Shown piece after piece: positions 29,584 to 38,069 of a stretch of DNA of 64,000 nucleotides. The stretch is from assembly GCA_030066905.1 (NCBI GenBank), contig JASJAR010000007.1:115515-179514 (forward strand), given 5' to 3'. The first letter of the stretch is position 1. Each line of letters begins with the position of its first letter. This stretch comes from Paracoccaceae bacterium (lineage in GTDB: Bacteria; Pseudomonadota; Alphaproteobacteria; Rhodobacterales; Rhodobacteraceae). Below the pieces are notes generated by a model. It did not search any database. It saw only the letters and a program-made list of their open reading frames with translations, and was not told the DNA's origin. The translations under genes and the position numbers were made by a program.

Positions 29584-31134
29584 TCAGGCGGGCGGGCCGA
29601 GCCGCGCGAGGATGGCCGCCTCGTCGAGTGCGAGGATCGCGCCCGAGGTGAGGCCGCGCCGGGCACCGAGCCGGGTGGCGATATAGGCCCCGGCCACGGC
29701 TTCGGGGACCGTGTCGGTGAGCGTTGCGGCGGTCAGCAGCGTGGCGGTGTCGTCGGCGAAGGCGCGGGCGTCGGCTTCGCCGGGCGGCGCCGTCCAGCGG
29801 CGGCGATAGGCGGCGCGGGCGGTGTCGTAGGGGGGACTGCGGGGGCGGTCGAGCTCCGCCGCGAGGGCGTCGGCCGCCTCGGGGTCGCGCGCGAGGGTGC
29901 GGAGGATGTCGAGGCAGATCACGTTGCCCGACCCCTCCCAGATCGCGTTGAGGGGCGCTTCGCGGTAGAGCATCGGCGCGCCCGTATCCTCGACATAACC
30001 CATCCCGCCCAGGGCCTGCATCGCCTCGAAGACGACCTGCGGACAGCGGGCGTTGGAAAGGTATTTCGCCAGAGCCACCGCGATCCGCGCGAAAGGCCGC
30101 TCGCCCGCGTCGAAGGCGCGGGCGACCCGGAACCCCAGCGCCGTCGCCCCCTCCCAGTCGAGCACGAGGTCGGCCATAAGCCGGCGCATGAGCGGCTGAT
30201 CGACGAGCCGCCTCTGAAACGCGCTCCGGTGGGCGACCCAGTGATGGGCCTCGGCGAGTGCGGCGCGCATCAGCCCGGCGGGCGCGATGGCGGTGTCGAG
30301 GCGGGTGTGATGGACCATCTTCAGGATCGCCTTCACCCCCTCCCCCTCCTCCCCGAGCCGGTGGGCGACAGCACCCTCGTATTCGATCTCGGCCGAGGCA
30401 TTGGCGCGGTTTCCGAGCTTGTCTTTCAGGCGCACCAGGCGGATGGCATTGGGGCCGCCCTCGCGCCAGCGGGGGACGAGGAATGAGGTGAGCCCGCCCG
30501 GCGCCTGGGCCAGCGTCAGAAACCCGTCCGACATCGGTGCCGAGCAGAACCATTTGTGCCCCGTCAGCCGATAGGCACCGTCCGCGCGTTCGGCCCGGGT
30601 GGTGTTCGCGCGCACGTCCGAGCCGCCCTGTTTTTCGGTCATCGCCATGCCGAGGGTCGCGGCGGCCTTCCCCGCAAGCGGTATCTCGGCGGGATCGTAA
30701 GCGGGCGTCGTGAGCTTCGCCGCCCAGTCGGGAAAGGCGTCGCCGAGGGCCGGCACCGCCGCATAGCTCATCGTCATCGGGCAGCAGACCCCGGGCTCGA
30801 CCTGGCTGAAGAGATAGACGAGCGCGGCATGGGCGACATGGGACCCGCCGGTCCAGGGCCCCGCCGCATACCCCGCCTCGAGCCCAAGTCGCAGCAGATC
30901 GTGATAGGCCGGATGGAATGTCACCCGGTCGAGCCGGCGGCCATGGCGGTCGTGGGTGTGGAGCTCCGGGGCGTATCGGTTCGCCGCCCGCCCCGCCTCC
31001 CGGGTGACCACCCGCCCCAGCGCCTGGGCCGCGGCACCGGGGTCGGGCGCGTGGGTGCACAGCACCGGGTCGCCCGCCCAGAGGTCGAGATCGCCCCGTA
31101 CGGGGGGCTGGTTGAGGACATCGTGGGTCGGCAT
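29584..31134 (-). CDS. AidB-like acyl-CoA dehydrogenase family protein
   Basis: A 516-residue flavoprotein of the acyl-CoA dehydrogenase superfamily, closest in layout to AidB, an alkylation-stress protein that binds DNA. Visible signatures are MAMTEKQGGSDVRANTT (FAD/substrate loop), GHKWFCSAPMSDGFLTLAQ, and the C-terminal QVVFEAMQALGGMGYVED and NAIWEGSGNVICLDILR. True fatty-acid degradation is possible. ATG 31134 begins family sequence; longer upstream frames run antisense to the ftsB promoter region and were rejected. Confidence 0.9.
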   Translation of the reverse strand: MPTHDVLNQPPVRGDLDLWAGDPVLCTHAPDPGAAAQALGRVVTREAGRAANRYAPELHTHDRHGRRLDRVTFHPAYHDLLRLGLEAGYAAGPWTGGSHVAHAALVYLFSQVEPGVCCPMTMSYAAVPALGDAFPDWAAKLTTPAYDPAEIPLAGKAAATLGMAMTEKQGGSDVRANTTRAERADGAYRLTGHKWFCSAPMSDGFLTLAQAPGGLTSFLVPRWREGGPNAIRLVRLKDKLGNRANASAEIEYEGAVAHRLGEEGEGVKAILKMVHHTRLDTAIAPAGLMRAALAEAHHWVAHRSAFQRRLVDQPLMRRLMADLVLDWEGATALGFRVARAFDAGERPFARIAVALAKYLSNARCPQVVFEAMQALGGMGYVEDTGAPMLYREAPLNAIWEGSGNVICLDILRTLARDPEAADALAAELDRPRSPPYDTARAAYRRRWTAPPGEADARAFADDTATLLTAATLTDTVPEAVAGAYIATRLGARRGLTSGAILALDEAAILARLGPPA

Positions 31135-31312
31135 GGCTCGTCGCCTCGCGCAGATGGTCTGGGGCGAGACTAGCATGGCGCGAAGACCGGGTCTCGGCCG
31201 CCGCAGCGCCGGGGAAATCCGCCGACTTATCCGCTTCGGGGATTCCCATTGCCGGCCCGCTATGCCAGATTGTCGGAAACGTCCATCAGAGACGCGAGCA
31301 GATACAGGCAAG

Positions 31313-31615
31313 ATGACCAAAGCCCTGAAGAAACCGGCGGTGGGCCTCGCGCTCTACCTGATGGGCACTTTCGTGCTCGGGACCTATTTCACCTTCGCCA
31401 GCGTGCAGGGGGATTTCGGGCTCTTCCGCCGGGTGCAGATCGACGCCGAGGCCGAAGCGCTTCGCCTCGAACGCGCACGGCTCGCGCATGAGGTGGCCGA
31501 GATGCAAAATCTCACCCGGCGGCTGTCGGACGAGTTTCTCGACCTCGATCTCCTCGACCAACAGGCGCGAGACGTGCTGGGGCGGGTGCGGTCGGATGAG
31601 ATCGTTCTGCGGTAG
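31313..31615 (+). CDS. ftsB: Septum formation initiator FtsB
   Basis: A 100-residue DivIC/FtsB-family bitopic protein of the divisome. A short cytoplasmic N-terminus precedes one membrane helix (AVGLALYLMGTFVLGTYFTF). A periplasmic coiled coil follows (EAEALRLERARLAHEVAEMQ then NLTRRLSDEFLDLDLLDQQA). It partners FtsL and FtsQ. The ATG at 31313 lies after GCAAG. In this family ftsB often sits near eno and pdh genes, as here. Confidence 0.92.
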   Translation: MTKALKKPAVGLALYLMGTFVLGTYFTFASVQGDFGLFRRVQIDAEAEALRLERARLAHEVAEMQNLTRRLSDEFLDLDLLDQQARDVLGRVRSDEIVLR

Positions 31616-31810
31616 TGGACGTGAGGGGCGCGGCCCCAGGTGTCGCGACGCGATGTGACGGCCGGGGTTGGACATACTTGTGATCCCTGCGGAGCTTGGG
31701 TGGCGAGGGCAACGCGGGTGTTGGCGCGGCGCGCCGGGAACGGTGGCATTGAGTCCATGTTGAACGTCGCAAATGCCGGGGCTTGGCAGAGTTATAGGAC
31801 AGCGGCGTTT
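31616..31810. other. Intergenic, 195 nt, AT-richer than surroundings
   Basis: No gene seen. Base composition drops from here to about 32330, together with the small minus-strand gene at 31811-32080. No direct repeats or integrase remnant could be recognised at the borders. Confidence 0.4.
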
Positions 31811-32080
31811 CTAATCGTCAGTAAAGGGTAGCGGACAGTTGTGTTCTTCCAGAACGGCCTCATAGCGGTTCTTGAGCGACCAAAGTGAGTTTCGCAATTC
31901 GTTCAACTCGTCATACGCTTTGCTACCTCGGCCTATTTCATTCAAAGCAAAATCAAGCGTCTGGCAGAAACCATGCAAAGTGTCGCCCTGCACGAGCACG
32001 CCGAGAAACTTCCGTCCAGGATGCCTGAGGACTGCCGCGTTGGTCTCGTCGGAATAGATTTCAACAAACTCTTCTCGCAT
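31811..32080 (-). CDS. Small conserved protein, DUF6959-like
   Basis: An 89-residue protein without predicted membrane segments. The N-terminal half (EIYSDETNAAVLRHPGRKF then GVLVQGDTLHGFCQTLD) matches, from memory, a small family called DUF6959 found scattered in bacteria and of unknown function. Codon use and base composition are less GC-biased than in neighbouring genes, suggesting recent acquisition. The start is ATG 32080 or a TTG at 32095; neither SD is strong. It is a lone gene between ftsB and pdhA on the opposite strand. Confidence 0.7.
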   Translation of the reverse strand: MREEFVEIYSDETNAAVLRHPGRKFLGVLVQGDTLHGFCQTLDFALNEIGRGSKAYDELNELRNSLWSLKNRYEAVLEEHNCPLPFTDD

Positions 32081-32283
32081 GAACAGGAGTTCCAATCATC
32101 TCTCAACTCGAAGCGATTATCGGCGGCAAGCGAGTGTCGAGTAAAGGTCAGCTTCGTCCGCACAGCCGACCACCGCCCGAGCCATCATGGCGCCCCGCAC
32201 GAAACCCTTGCACCCGACACATAACGGATTTCCCCCATCACCCGAATTTCCCGCGTGAAACCCCCGGCCAGGTCTGCTAGAGG

Positions 32284-32303
32284 ATAGTTTAACGCTGAAC
32301 TAT
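32284..32303. promoter_or_regulatory. Inverted repeat upstream of pdhA, candidate operator
   Basis: Perfect 6-bp arms ATAGTT at 32284-32289 and AACTAT at 32298-32303 with an 8-nt spacer, 27 nt before the pdhA ATG. It is a plausible site for a regulator of the pyruvate dehydrogenase operon. The regulator is unknown, and a chance match is possible for arms this short. Confidence 0.35.
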
Positions 32304-32329
32304 TCACGTGACGACCCGGGAGGACGGCC

Positions 32330-33337
32330 ATGGCCGCGCGCCGCACGACGACGAAGCGAGGGGCGAAAACGTCGAACGCTTCGAAAGAAGAATTGCTGAC
32401 ATATTACCGCGAGATGCTTCTGATCCGCCGCTTCGAGGAGAAGGCGGGCCAGCTTTACGGGATGGGGCTCATCGGCGGGTTCTGCCATCTCTATATCGGA
32501 CAGGAAGCGGTCGTCGTCGGGCTCGAAGCCAGTGCCGAAGAGGGCGACAGCCGCATCACCACCTACCGCGACCACGGCCATATGCTCGCCTGCGGCATGG
32601 ACCCCAAAGGCGTGATGGCCGAGCTGACGGGGCGCATCGACGGCTACTCCAAGGGCAAGGGCGGCTCGATGCACATGTTCTCGAAAGAGAAGCGCTTTTA
32701 CGGCGGCCACGGCATCGTCGGGGCGAACGTCCCGCTCGGCGCGGGCATCGCCTTCGCCGACAAGTATCGCGGCAACGACCGGGTGACGTTCACCTATTTC
32801 GGCGACGGCGCGGCCAACCAGGGCCAGGTCTACGAGACCTACAACATGGCCGAGCTTTGGGACCTGCCGGTGATCTTCGTCATCGAAAACAACAAATACG
32901 CCATGGGGACCTCGGTGCAGCGCTCCACGAAATCGCCCTCGCTCTGGGAGCGCGGCGCGGCCTACGGGATCGAGGGCGAGGAGGTCGACGGGATGGACGT
33001 GCTCGCCGTCAAGGCCGCCGGCGAACGGGCCGTCGAATACGTCCGCGCCGGCAAGGGCCCCTACATTCTCGAAGTGATGACCTACCGCTACCGGGGCCAT
33101 TCGATGTCGGACCCCGCGAAGTACCGCACCCGCGACGAGGTGCAGAAAATCCGCGAGGAGCGCGACGCGATCGAGCAGGTCAGGAAGCGGCTCCTCGACG
33201 GGGACGCGACCGAGGACGAGTTGAAGGCCATCGACAAGGAGATCAAGGAGATCGTCAACGAGGCCGCCGAGTTCGCCAAGGAGAGCCCCGAGCCGCCCAT
33301 CGACGAGCTTTACACCGACATCTACATGGACGCCTGA
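32330..33337 (+). CDS. pdhA: Pyruvate dehydrogenase E1 component, alpha subunit
   Basis: The E1-alpha subunit decarboxylates pyruvate with thiamine diphosphate, feeding acetyl groups to E2. The 335-residue protein has [17 protein letters not shown], the GKGGSMHMF loop, and the ThDP/Mg motif [20 protein letters not shown] ending in ENN. The phosphorylation-loop region YRGHSMSDP is also present. A Lys/Thr-rich N-terminal tail of about 15 residues is typical of alphaproteobacteria. The SD GGGAGG precedes the ATG. It is first in the pdhA-pdhB-small gene-pdhC operon. Confidence 0.97.
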   Translation: MAARRTTTKRGAKTSNASKEELLTYYREMLLIRRFEEKAGQLYGMGLIGGFCHLYIGQEAVVVGLEASAEEGDSRITTYRDHGHMLACGMDPKGVMAELTGRIDGYSKGKGGSMHMFSKEKRFYGGHGIVGANVPLGAGIAFADKYRGNDRVTFTYFGDGAANQGQVYETYNMAELWDLPVIFVIENNKYAMGTSVQRSTKSPSLWERGAAYGIEGEEVDGMDVLAVKAAGERAVEYVRAGKGPYILEVMTYRYRGHSMSDPAKYRTRDEVQKIREERDAIEQVRKRLLDGDATEDELKAIDKEIKEIVNEAAEFAKESPEPPIDELYTDIYMDA

Positions 33338-33351
33338 GGGGGACGCGCGAC

Positions 33352-34746
33352 ATGGCAACCGAAATTCTCATGCCCGCCCTCTCGCCGACCATGGAAGAAG
33401 GCACGCTGGCAAAATGGCTCGTCAAGGAGGGCGACACGGTCTCTTCGGGCGACATCCTTGCCGAGATCGAAACCGACAAGGCGACGATGGAGTTCGAAGC
33501 CGTCGACGAGGGGACGGTGGGCAAGCTCCTTGTGGCCGAGGGCACCGAAGGGGTGGCCGTGAACACGCCCATCGCCGTACTCGTCGAAGAGGGCGAAGAC
33601 GTCCCGAGCGCGGCGGCGGGGCAAGGCGAAGGCGGGGAGAGGGACCCTGCCCCGGCCGAAGAGCCGGGGCCGCGCGAGGTTCACGCCCAACCGGCCGCCG
33701 CTCCGGCCTCTCCGGCGCAGGCGGCGACATCGGTTTCGGAACCGGAAGTCCCCGAAGGCACGGAGATGAAGTCCACCACCGTCCGCGAAGCCTTGCGCGA
33801 CGCGATGGCCGAGGAGATGCGCCGCGACGAGGAGGTGTTTCTCATGGGCGAGGAGGTCGCCGAATACCAGGGCGCCTACAAAATCTCCCAGGGGCTCCTC
33901 GACGAATTCGGCGCGCGCCGGGTGATCGACACCCCGATCACCGAGCACGGGTTTGCCGGCATCGGCGTTGGCGCGGCCTTTGCGGGCCTGAAACCGATCG
34001 TCGAGTTCATGACTTTCAACTTCGCCATGCAAGCGATTGACCAGATTATCAATTCGGCGGCAAAGACGCTTTATATGTCCGGCGGCCAGATGGGTGCGCC
34101 GATTGTCTTTCGCGGACCCAATGGGGCGGCCGCAAGGGTCGCCGCCCAGCATTCCCAGGACTACGCGGCATGGTATGCGAGTATCCCCGGGCTCAAGGTC
34201 GTCCAGCCCTACTCGGCCGCCGACGCCAAGGGGCTTCTGAAAACCGCGATCCGCGACCCCAACCCGGTCGTGTTCCTCGAAAACGAGATCCTCTACGGCA
34301 AGTCGTTCGACGTTCCCGTCCTCGACGACTGGACCGTCCCTTTCGGCAAGGCGAAGATCTGGCGTGAAGGGACCGACGTCACCCTCGTTTCCTGGGGGAT
34401 CGGGATGACCTATGCGCTGGAGGCCGCCGACGCGCTCAGCCAGGACGGGGTCTCGGCGGAAGTGATCGACCTGCGCACGCTGAGGCCCCTCGACATGGAG
34501 ACCGTGATCCGCAGCGTACAGAAAACCAACCGCTGCGTGACGGTGGAAGAAGGCTTCCCCGTCGCCTCGATGTCCGACCACATTGCCGCACGGATCATGC
34601 AGGAGGCGTTCGACTATCTCGACGCGCCGGTGCTGTCTTGCACCGGCAAGGACGTGCCCATGCCCTATGCGGCGAACCTCGAAAAGCTCGCACTGACGAG
34701 CGTCAAAGAGGTACTCGATGCCGTCAAAGCGGTGACCTACCGCTGA
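33352..34746 (+). CDS. pdhB: Pyruvate dehydrogenase E1 component, beta subunit, with lipoyl domain
   Basis: A 464-residue E1-beta with an extra N-terminal lipoyl domain. Residues 1-78 form the domain, with the lipoylated lysine in [10 protein letters not shown]. An Ala/Pro/Glu linker covers about 85-135. The transketolase-like catalytic part follows, with [27 protein letters not shown] and [12 protein letters not shown]. The lipoyl fusion to E1-beta is known in alphaproteobacteria. ATG 33352 lies 14 nt after pdhA; the frame is open through pdhA but without family sequence. Its lipoyl domain is nearly identical to that of pdhC. Confidence 0.97.
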   Translation: MATEILMPALSPTMEEGTLAKWLVKEGDTVSSGDILAEIETDKATMEFEAVDEGTVGKLLVAEGTEGVAVNTPIAVLVEEGEDVPSAAAGQGEGGERDPAPAEEPGPREVHAQPAAAPASPAQAATSVSEPEVPEGTEMKSTTVREALRDAMAEEMRRDEEVFLMGEEVAEYQGAYKISQGLLDEFGARRVIDTPITEHGFAGIGVGAAFAGLKPIVEFMTFNFAMQAIDQIINSAAKTLYMSGGQMGAPIVFRGPNGAAARVAAQHSQDYAAWYASIPGLKVVQPYSAADAKGLLKTAIRDPNPVVFLENEILYGKSFDVPVLDDWTVPFGKAKIWREGTDVTLVSWGIGMTYALEAADALSQDGVSAEVIDLRTLRPLDMETVIRSVQKTNRCVTVEEGFPVASMSDHIAARIMQEAFDYLDAPVLSCTGKDVPMPYAANLEKLALTSVKEVLDAVKAVTYR

Positions 34747-35006
34747 TGGAGGTGCTCGGCCGGGATAGCGCTGCGGAGTGCACCCGTGTTGCGGTGAAGG
34801 GCGTCGTTGCCCGCCTGCCCGACGCGGTCATCTCCTCTGAGATGGCGCTCACCGGCGGGCGCGGCCACCAGACGGCTTACGAGTGGATCGCGCGCCACGG
34901 CCGCGAGATCGAAACCGCAATCGACCGGCTCCGGCGCGGGATGCGCCCCAAGCCGCCGTTCGACGTGATGGAGCTGGAGGCCCTGCCCTCCTGCCCCGAG
35001 ACCTGA
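34746..35006 (+). CDS. Small conserved protein inside the pdh operon
   Basis: An 86-residue soluble protein encoded between pdhB and pdhC. The ATG at 34746 overlaps the pdhB stop by one base (TGATG) and pdhC begins 10 nt after its stop, so it is part of the operon. Recognisable parts are [40 protein letters not shown] and a Pro-rich [13 protein letters not shown] tail. I do not recognise a named domain. It could be an accessory factor of the complex, but this is inferred only from position. Confidence 0.78.
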   Translation: MEVLGRDSAAECTRVAVKGVVARLPDAVISSEMALTGGRGHQTAYEWIARHGREIETAIDRLRRGMRPKPPFDVMELEALPSCPET

Positions 35007-35016
35007 GGGAAGACCC

Positions 35017-36318
35017 ATGCCAACCGAAATCCTGATGCCCGCCCTGTCGCCCACGATGGAAGAGGGCACGCTGGCGAAATGGCTCGTCAAAGAGGGCGAT
35101 GAGGTGAGTTCGGGCGACCTTCTCGCCGAGATCGAGACCGACAAGGCGACGATGGAGTTCGAGGCTGTCGACGAAGGGATCGTCGGCAAACTCCTTGTCG
35201 CCGAGGGCACCGAAGGCGTGAAGGTCAACAGCCCGATTGCGGTGCTTGTGGAGGACGGTGAGGAAGTGCCCCAAGACGCCGGAAAAGGCGCACCAGAGCC
35301 CGCCCAAGCGAAAGAGACGCCGGCGCCCGCGCCCGAACCGGACACCACGCCGAAGGCCGGGTCCGCCCCGGCCCCCGCCGCTGCGGACGGCGCCCGTATC
35401 TTCGCCACGCCGCTGGCCCGCCGGATCGCCAAGGACAAGGGCCTCGATCTTTCCCAGATCAAGGGCTCCGGCCCCCACGGCCGGATCGTCAAGGCGGATG
35501 TGGAAAAGGCAGAACCCTCCGCCGCCCCGGCCGAAGTGCTGCCGGCCGCCAAACCAGCCGAGACCGCCAAACCGGCGATGCCCGCCGGCATGGCCACCGA
35601 GACCGTCCTGAAGATGTACGCAGATCGCCCCTACGAAGAGGTCTCTCTCGACGGGATGCGCAAGACCGTCGCCGCCCGGCTCACCGAGGCCAAACAGACC
35701 ATCCCCCATTTCTACCTTCGCCGCGACATCAGGCTCGACGCGCTTCTGGCCTTCCGCAGCCAGCTCAACAAGCAACTCGAAGCCCGCGGCGTGAAGCTCT
35801 CGGTCAACGACTTCATCATCAAGGCCTGCGCGATTGCTCTCCAACAGGTCCCGGCCGCCAATGCCGTCTGGGCCGGCGACCGGATGCTGAAGCTGAAACC
35901 CTCAGACGTGGCCGTCGCCGTCGCCGTCGAGGGCGGGCTCTTCACCCCGGTTATCAAGGATGCCGAGATGAAGTCCCTTTCCGCCCTCTCGGCGGAGATG
36001 AAAGACCTCGCCAGCCGCGCGCGGGACAAAAAACTCGCCCCCCACGAATATGTCGGCGGCACCTTCGCGATCTCGAACCTCGGGATGTTCGGCATCGAGA
36101 ACTTCGACGCCGTCATCAACCCGCCCCACGGCGCGATCCTCGCAGTGGGGGCCGGGGCGAAGAAACCGGTTGTCGGGGAAGACGGCGAGTTGACGGTCGC
36201 GACCGTCATGAGCGTGACGCTCTCGGTCGATCACCGGGTCATCGACGGTGCGCTCGGAGCCGAGCTTCTGCAAGCGATTATCGACAATCTGGAGCAGCCG
36301 GTGGCGATGCTGGCGTGA
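35017..36318 (+). CDS. pdhC: Dihydrolipoamide acetyltransferase (PDH E2)
   Basis: The E2 core transfers the acetyl group from lipoate to CoA. The 433-residue protein has one N-terminal lipoyl domain ([10 protein letters not shown]), a Pro/Ala-rich linker, the peripheral subunit-binding domain ([19 protein letters not shown] then [16 protein letters not shown]), a second linker, and the catalytic domain ending [19 protein letters not shown] with the active-site HxxxD. GGGAAG precedes the ATG. No E3 gene is in the window. Confidence 0.97.
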   Translation: MPTEILMPALSPTMEEGTLAKWLVKEGDEVSSGDLLAEIETDKATMEFEAVDEGIVGKLLVAEGTEGVKVNSPIAVLVEDGEEVPQDAGKGAPEPAQAKETPAPAPEPDTTPKAGSAPAPAAADGARIFATPLARRIAKDKGLDLSQIKGSGPHGRIVKADVEKAEPSAAPAEVLPAAKPAETAKPAMPAGMATETVLKMYADRPYEEVSLDGMRKTVAARLTEAKQTIPHFYLRRDIRLDALLAFRSQLNKQLEARGVKLSVNDFIIKACAIALQQVPAANAVWAGDRMLKLKPSDVAVAVAVEGGLFTPVIKDAEMKSLSALSAEMKDLASRARDKKLAPHEYVGGTFAISNLGMFGIENFDAVINPPHGAILAVGAGAKKPVVGEDGELTVATVMSVTLSVDHRVIDGALGAELLQAIIDNLEQPVAMLA

Positions 36319-36465
36319 GAAGAGGTCGCGATAGACGAGGCTGGATTCCGGCCATAGTCAATTGCATCGGCCCGGCAGGGCTCGCCGTGGCCGCCGCCCT
36401 CTTCGCTGCCCTCAGTGCGGAAAACATCCTGTCGAACTCAATAGGGCCGATACCGACAATCTGGA

Positions 36466-37077
36466 TTGGTCTGCCGCTTCTATGTATGCATGGCCGTCGG
36501 TGCGGTGTTCCGGTCGCACTTCAACGCCTCGGTCAATGACTGGATCGTCTGGGGCTGCATCTTGGTGTCAGGTTCGGCGCTGGTCGCGTTCTTTGCGTTC
36601 TTGCATAGACCGGACGGCATCCTGTGCACGGCTCCCATCTGCCCGGCAGCGATTACCGTGGATGAAGCGGATGCGAGGTTCGGCAGCAGTTTGGGAGAAC
36701 GTCCGCTCGACTACACTCAGTTGCCCGATGCGCCGACACCGGATGTCGCTTCAGATGAAGATGATCCGTCAGAACCGGTGCAGATCGACCGAGGCTTGGG
36801 CAGCACGCTGTATTTTTCCATCGTGACATTTACAACGCTCGGCTACGGCGATTTCCAGCCGGTGCCGCGAATGCGCCTGATCGCCTCGATCCAGGCAATT
36901 CTCGGCTACGCCTTTCTCGGCTTGCTGGTCGGTCTGCTGATTGATCTCGGCTCGAAAAGAAAGAGCGCCCTATGGGGCGCTCAACTCGATCGGATAGAAG
37001 CTCGCGCTAACCGACGATTGCGGCGTAAGCCAAAAGCGCGAAGCCGACGGTTCCGGCAAAGGTCAAGGCCGCGTTGA
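36466..37077 (+). CDS. Pore-loop potassium channel-like protein, possibly frameshifted
   Basis: A 203-residue frame with two membrane helices (WIVWGCILVSGSALVAFFAF and ASIQAILGYAFLGLLVGLLI) around a pore loop with the selectivity filter TLGYGD. This is the Ion_trans_2 type. A 65-residue acidic loop separates helix 1 and the pore. The only starts are a TTG at 36466 or an ATG at 36490, neither with an SD. Another frame open from GTG 36315 (overlapping the pdhC stop) to 36539 encodes a further hydrophobic segment, GLAVAAALFAALS, that would fit as the true N-terminus after a +1 shift near 36465. The basic C-terminus overlaps an antisense gene and terminator. Confidence 0.55.
   Translation: MVCRFYVCMAVGAVFRSHFNASVNDWIVWGCILVSGSALVAFFAFLHRPDGILCTAPICPAAITVDEADARFGSSLGERPLDYTQLPDAPTPDVASDEDDPSEPVQIDRGLGSTLYFSIVTFTTLGYGDFQPVPRMRLIASIQAILGYAFLGLLVGLLIDLGSKRKSALWGAQLDRIEARANRRLRRKPKARSRRFRQRSRPR
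36955..36982 (-). terminator. Rho-independent terminator of the small membrane-protein gene
   Basis: On the minus strand GAGCGCCC and GGGCGCTC form an 8-bp stem with a 4-nt loop, followed by TTTCTTTT. It lies 24 nt beyond the stop of the 34-codon gene at 37007-37111. Confidence 0.75.
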
Positions 37078-37111
37078 ACGGATATGTCTTAATTGTCTGA
37101 CGAATGCTCAT
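37007..37111 (-). CDS. 34-residue membrane protein (unrecognised small gene)
   Basis: A short gene encoding a basic N-terminus (MSIRQTIKTYPFN) followed by a hydrophobic segment of about 21 residues (AALTFAGTVGFALLAYAAI) ending at VG. It should insert as a single membrane helix. Support for a real gene comes from its full set of signals: AGGAGG at 37118-37123 six bases before the ATG, a sigma70-like promoter at 37134-37162, and an intrinsic terminator at 36955-36982. It lies antisense to the last 71 nt of the channel-like gene. Size and layout recall small membrane regulators or type I toxin peptides, but no family is recognised. Confidence 0.7.
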   Translation of the reverse strand: MSIRQTIKTYPFNAALTFAGTVGFALLAYAAIVG

Positions 37112-37133
37112 GGTCGGCCTCCTTTCTTCCTCA

Positions 37134-37162
37134 TAAATAGCGAATGTTGAAGAATATTTCAA
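37134..37162 (-). promoter_or_regulatory. Sigma70-like promoter of the small membrane-protein gene
   Basis: Minus-strand TTGAAA (37157-37162) and TATTTA (37134-37139) separated by exactly 17 nt, in an AT-rich patch. It would start transcription near 37127, giving a leader of about 15 nt that contains the AGGAGG site. Confidence 0.55.
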
Positions 37163-37182
37163 GTTCGCGAACCGGTGGCGGA

Positions 37183-37986
37183 TCACCCACCCAAAATCTG
37201 ATCCATCGACACCGACGGCTGCGAGCACCCCGCCTCGCCCACGACCCGCGCGGGAACTCCTGCGACGGTCTTTTTCGGCGGCACATCCGACAGCACCACC
37301 GAGCCCGCCGCGATCCGGCTGCAATCGCCGACCTTGATGTTGCCCAAGACCTTTGCCCCGGCCCCGATCAGGACCCCGCAGCCGATTTTCGGATGCCGGT
37401 CCTCCTCTTCCTTGCCGGTCCCGCCCAGCGTCACCGAATGGAGCATAGAGACATTGTCGCCCACGACCGCGGTTTCGCCTATGACAATGGAATGGGCGTG
37501 GTCGATCATGATCCCCCGCCCGATCTTGGCGGCAGGGTGAATGTCGATCCCGAACACCTCAGACACCCGGGCCTGGAAGAAATAGGCCATGTCATGACGG
37601 CCATCCTGCCAGAGCCAATGGCCCACTCGGTAGGCCTGCAACGCCTGGAACCCCTTGAAATAGAGCATCGGCTGCATCAGCCGGTGGCAGGCGGGGTCGC
37701 GCTCGTAGACGGCGACGATATCGGCCCGGGCGGCGGCCCCGAGGTCCGGCGCGGCGGCATGAGCGTCGTCGATGATTTCCCTCAGAAGCTGATCCGACAT
37801 CTCGCCCGAGGCAAGCTTCAGCGCGATCCGGTAGGACAGCGCCCGCTCCAGGGATGCATGGTGAAGGATCGACGAATGGACGAGCCCGCCAAGCAGCGGT
37901 TCGTCCACCACGGCGCGCTCGGCCTCCTCGACGATCCGCGTCCAGACCGGGTCGACGGTTTTGAGGGTAGTCTGGGTCTTGGCCAT
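37183..37986 (-). CDS. cysE: Serine O-acetyltransferase
   Basis: CysE acetylates L-serine to O-acetylserine, the first step of cysteine synthesis. The 267-residue protein has an N-terminal helical domain (DPVWTRIVEEAERAVVDEPL) and a C-terminal left-handed beta-helix of hexapeptide repeats. Catalytic-region sequences GRGIMIDHAHSIVIGETAVV and SVTLGGTGKEEEDRHPKIG are intact. ATG 37986 follows GGAGG. In Rhodobacterales cysE is a common neighbour of the GTA cluster, as here. Confidence 0.96.
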   Translation of the reverse strand: MAKTQTTLKTVDPVWTRIVEEAERAVVDEPLLGGLVHSSILHHASLERALSYRIALKLASGEMSDQLLREIIDDAHAAAPDLGAAARADIVAVYERDPACHRLMQPMLYFKGFQALQAYRVGHWLWQDGRHDMAYFFQARVSEVFGIDIHPAAKIGRGIMIDHAHSIVIGETAVVGDNVSMLHSVTLGGTGKEEEDRHPKIGCGVLIGAGAKVLGNIKVGDCSRIAAGSVVLSDVPPKKTVAGVPARVVGEAGCSQPSVSMDQILGG

Positions 37987-38069
37987 GGGACGCCTCCTTG
38001 CCCCCGGGGTGTTACCCGAGATAGGCGCGTGGCGCAAAGGCTGAAAAGGGCAAGGGAGGAATGTGATCG

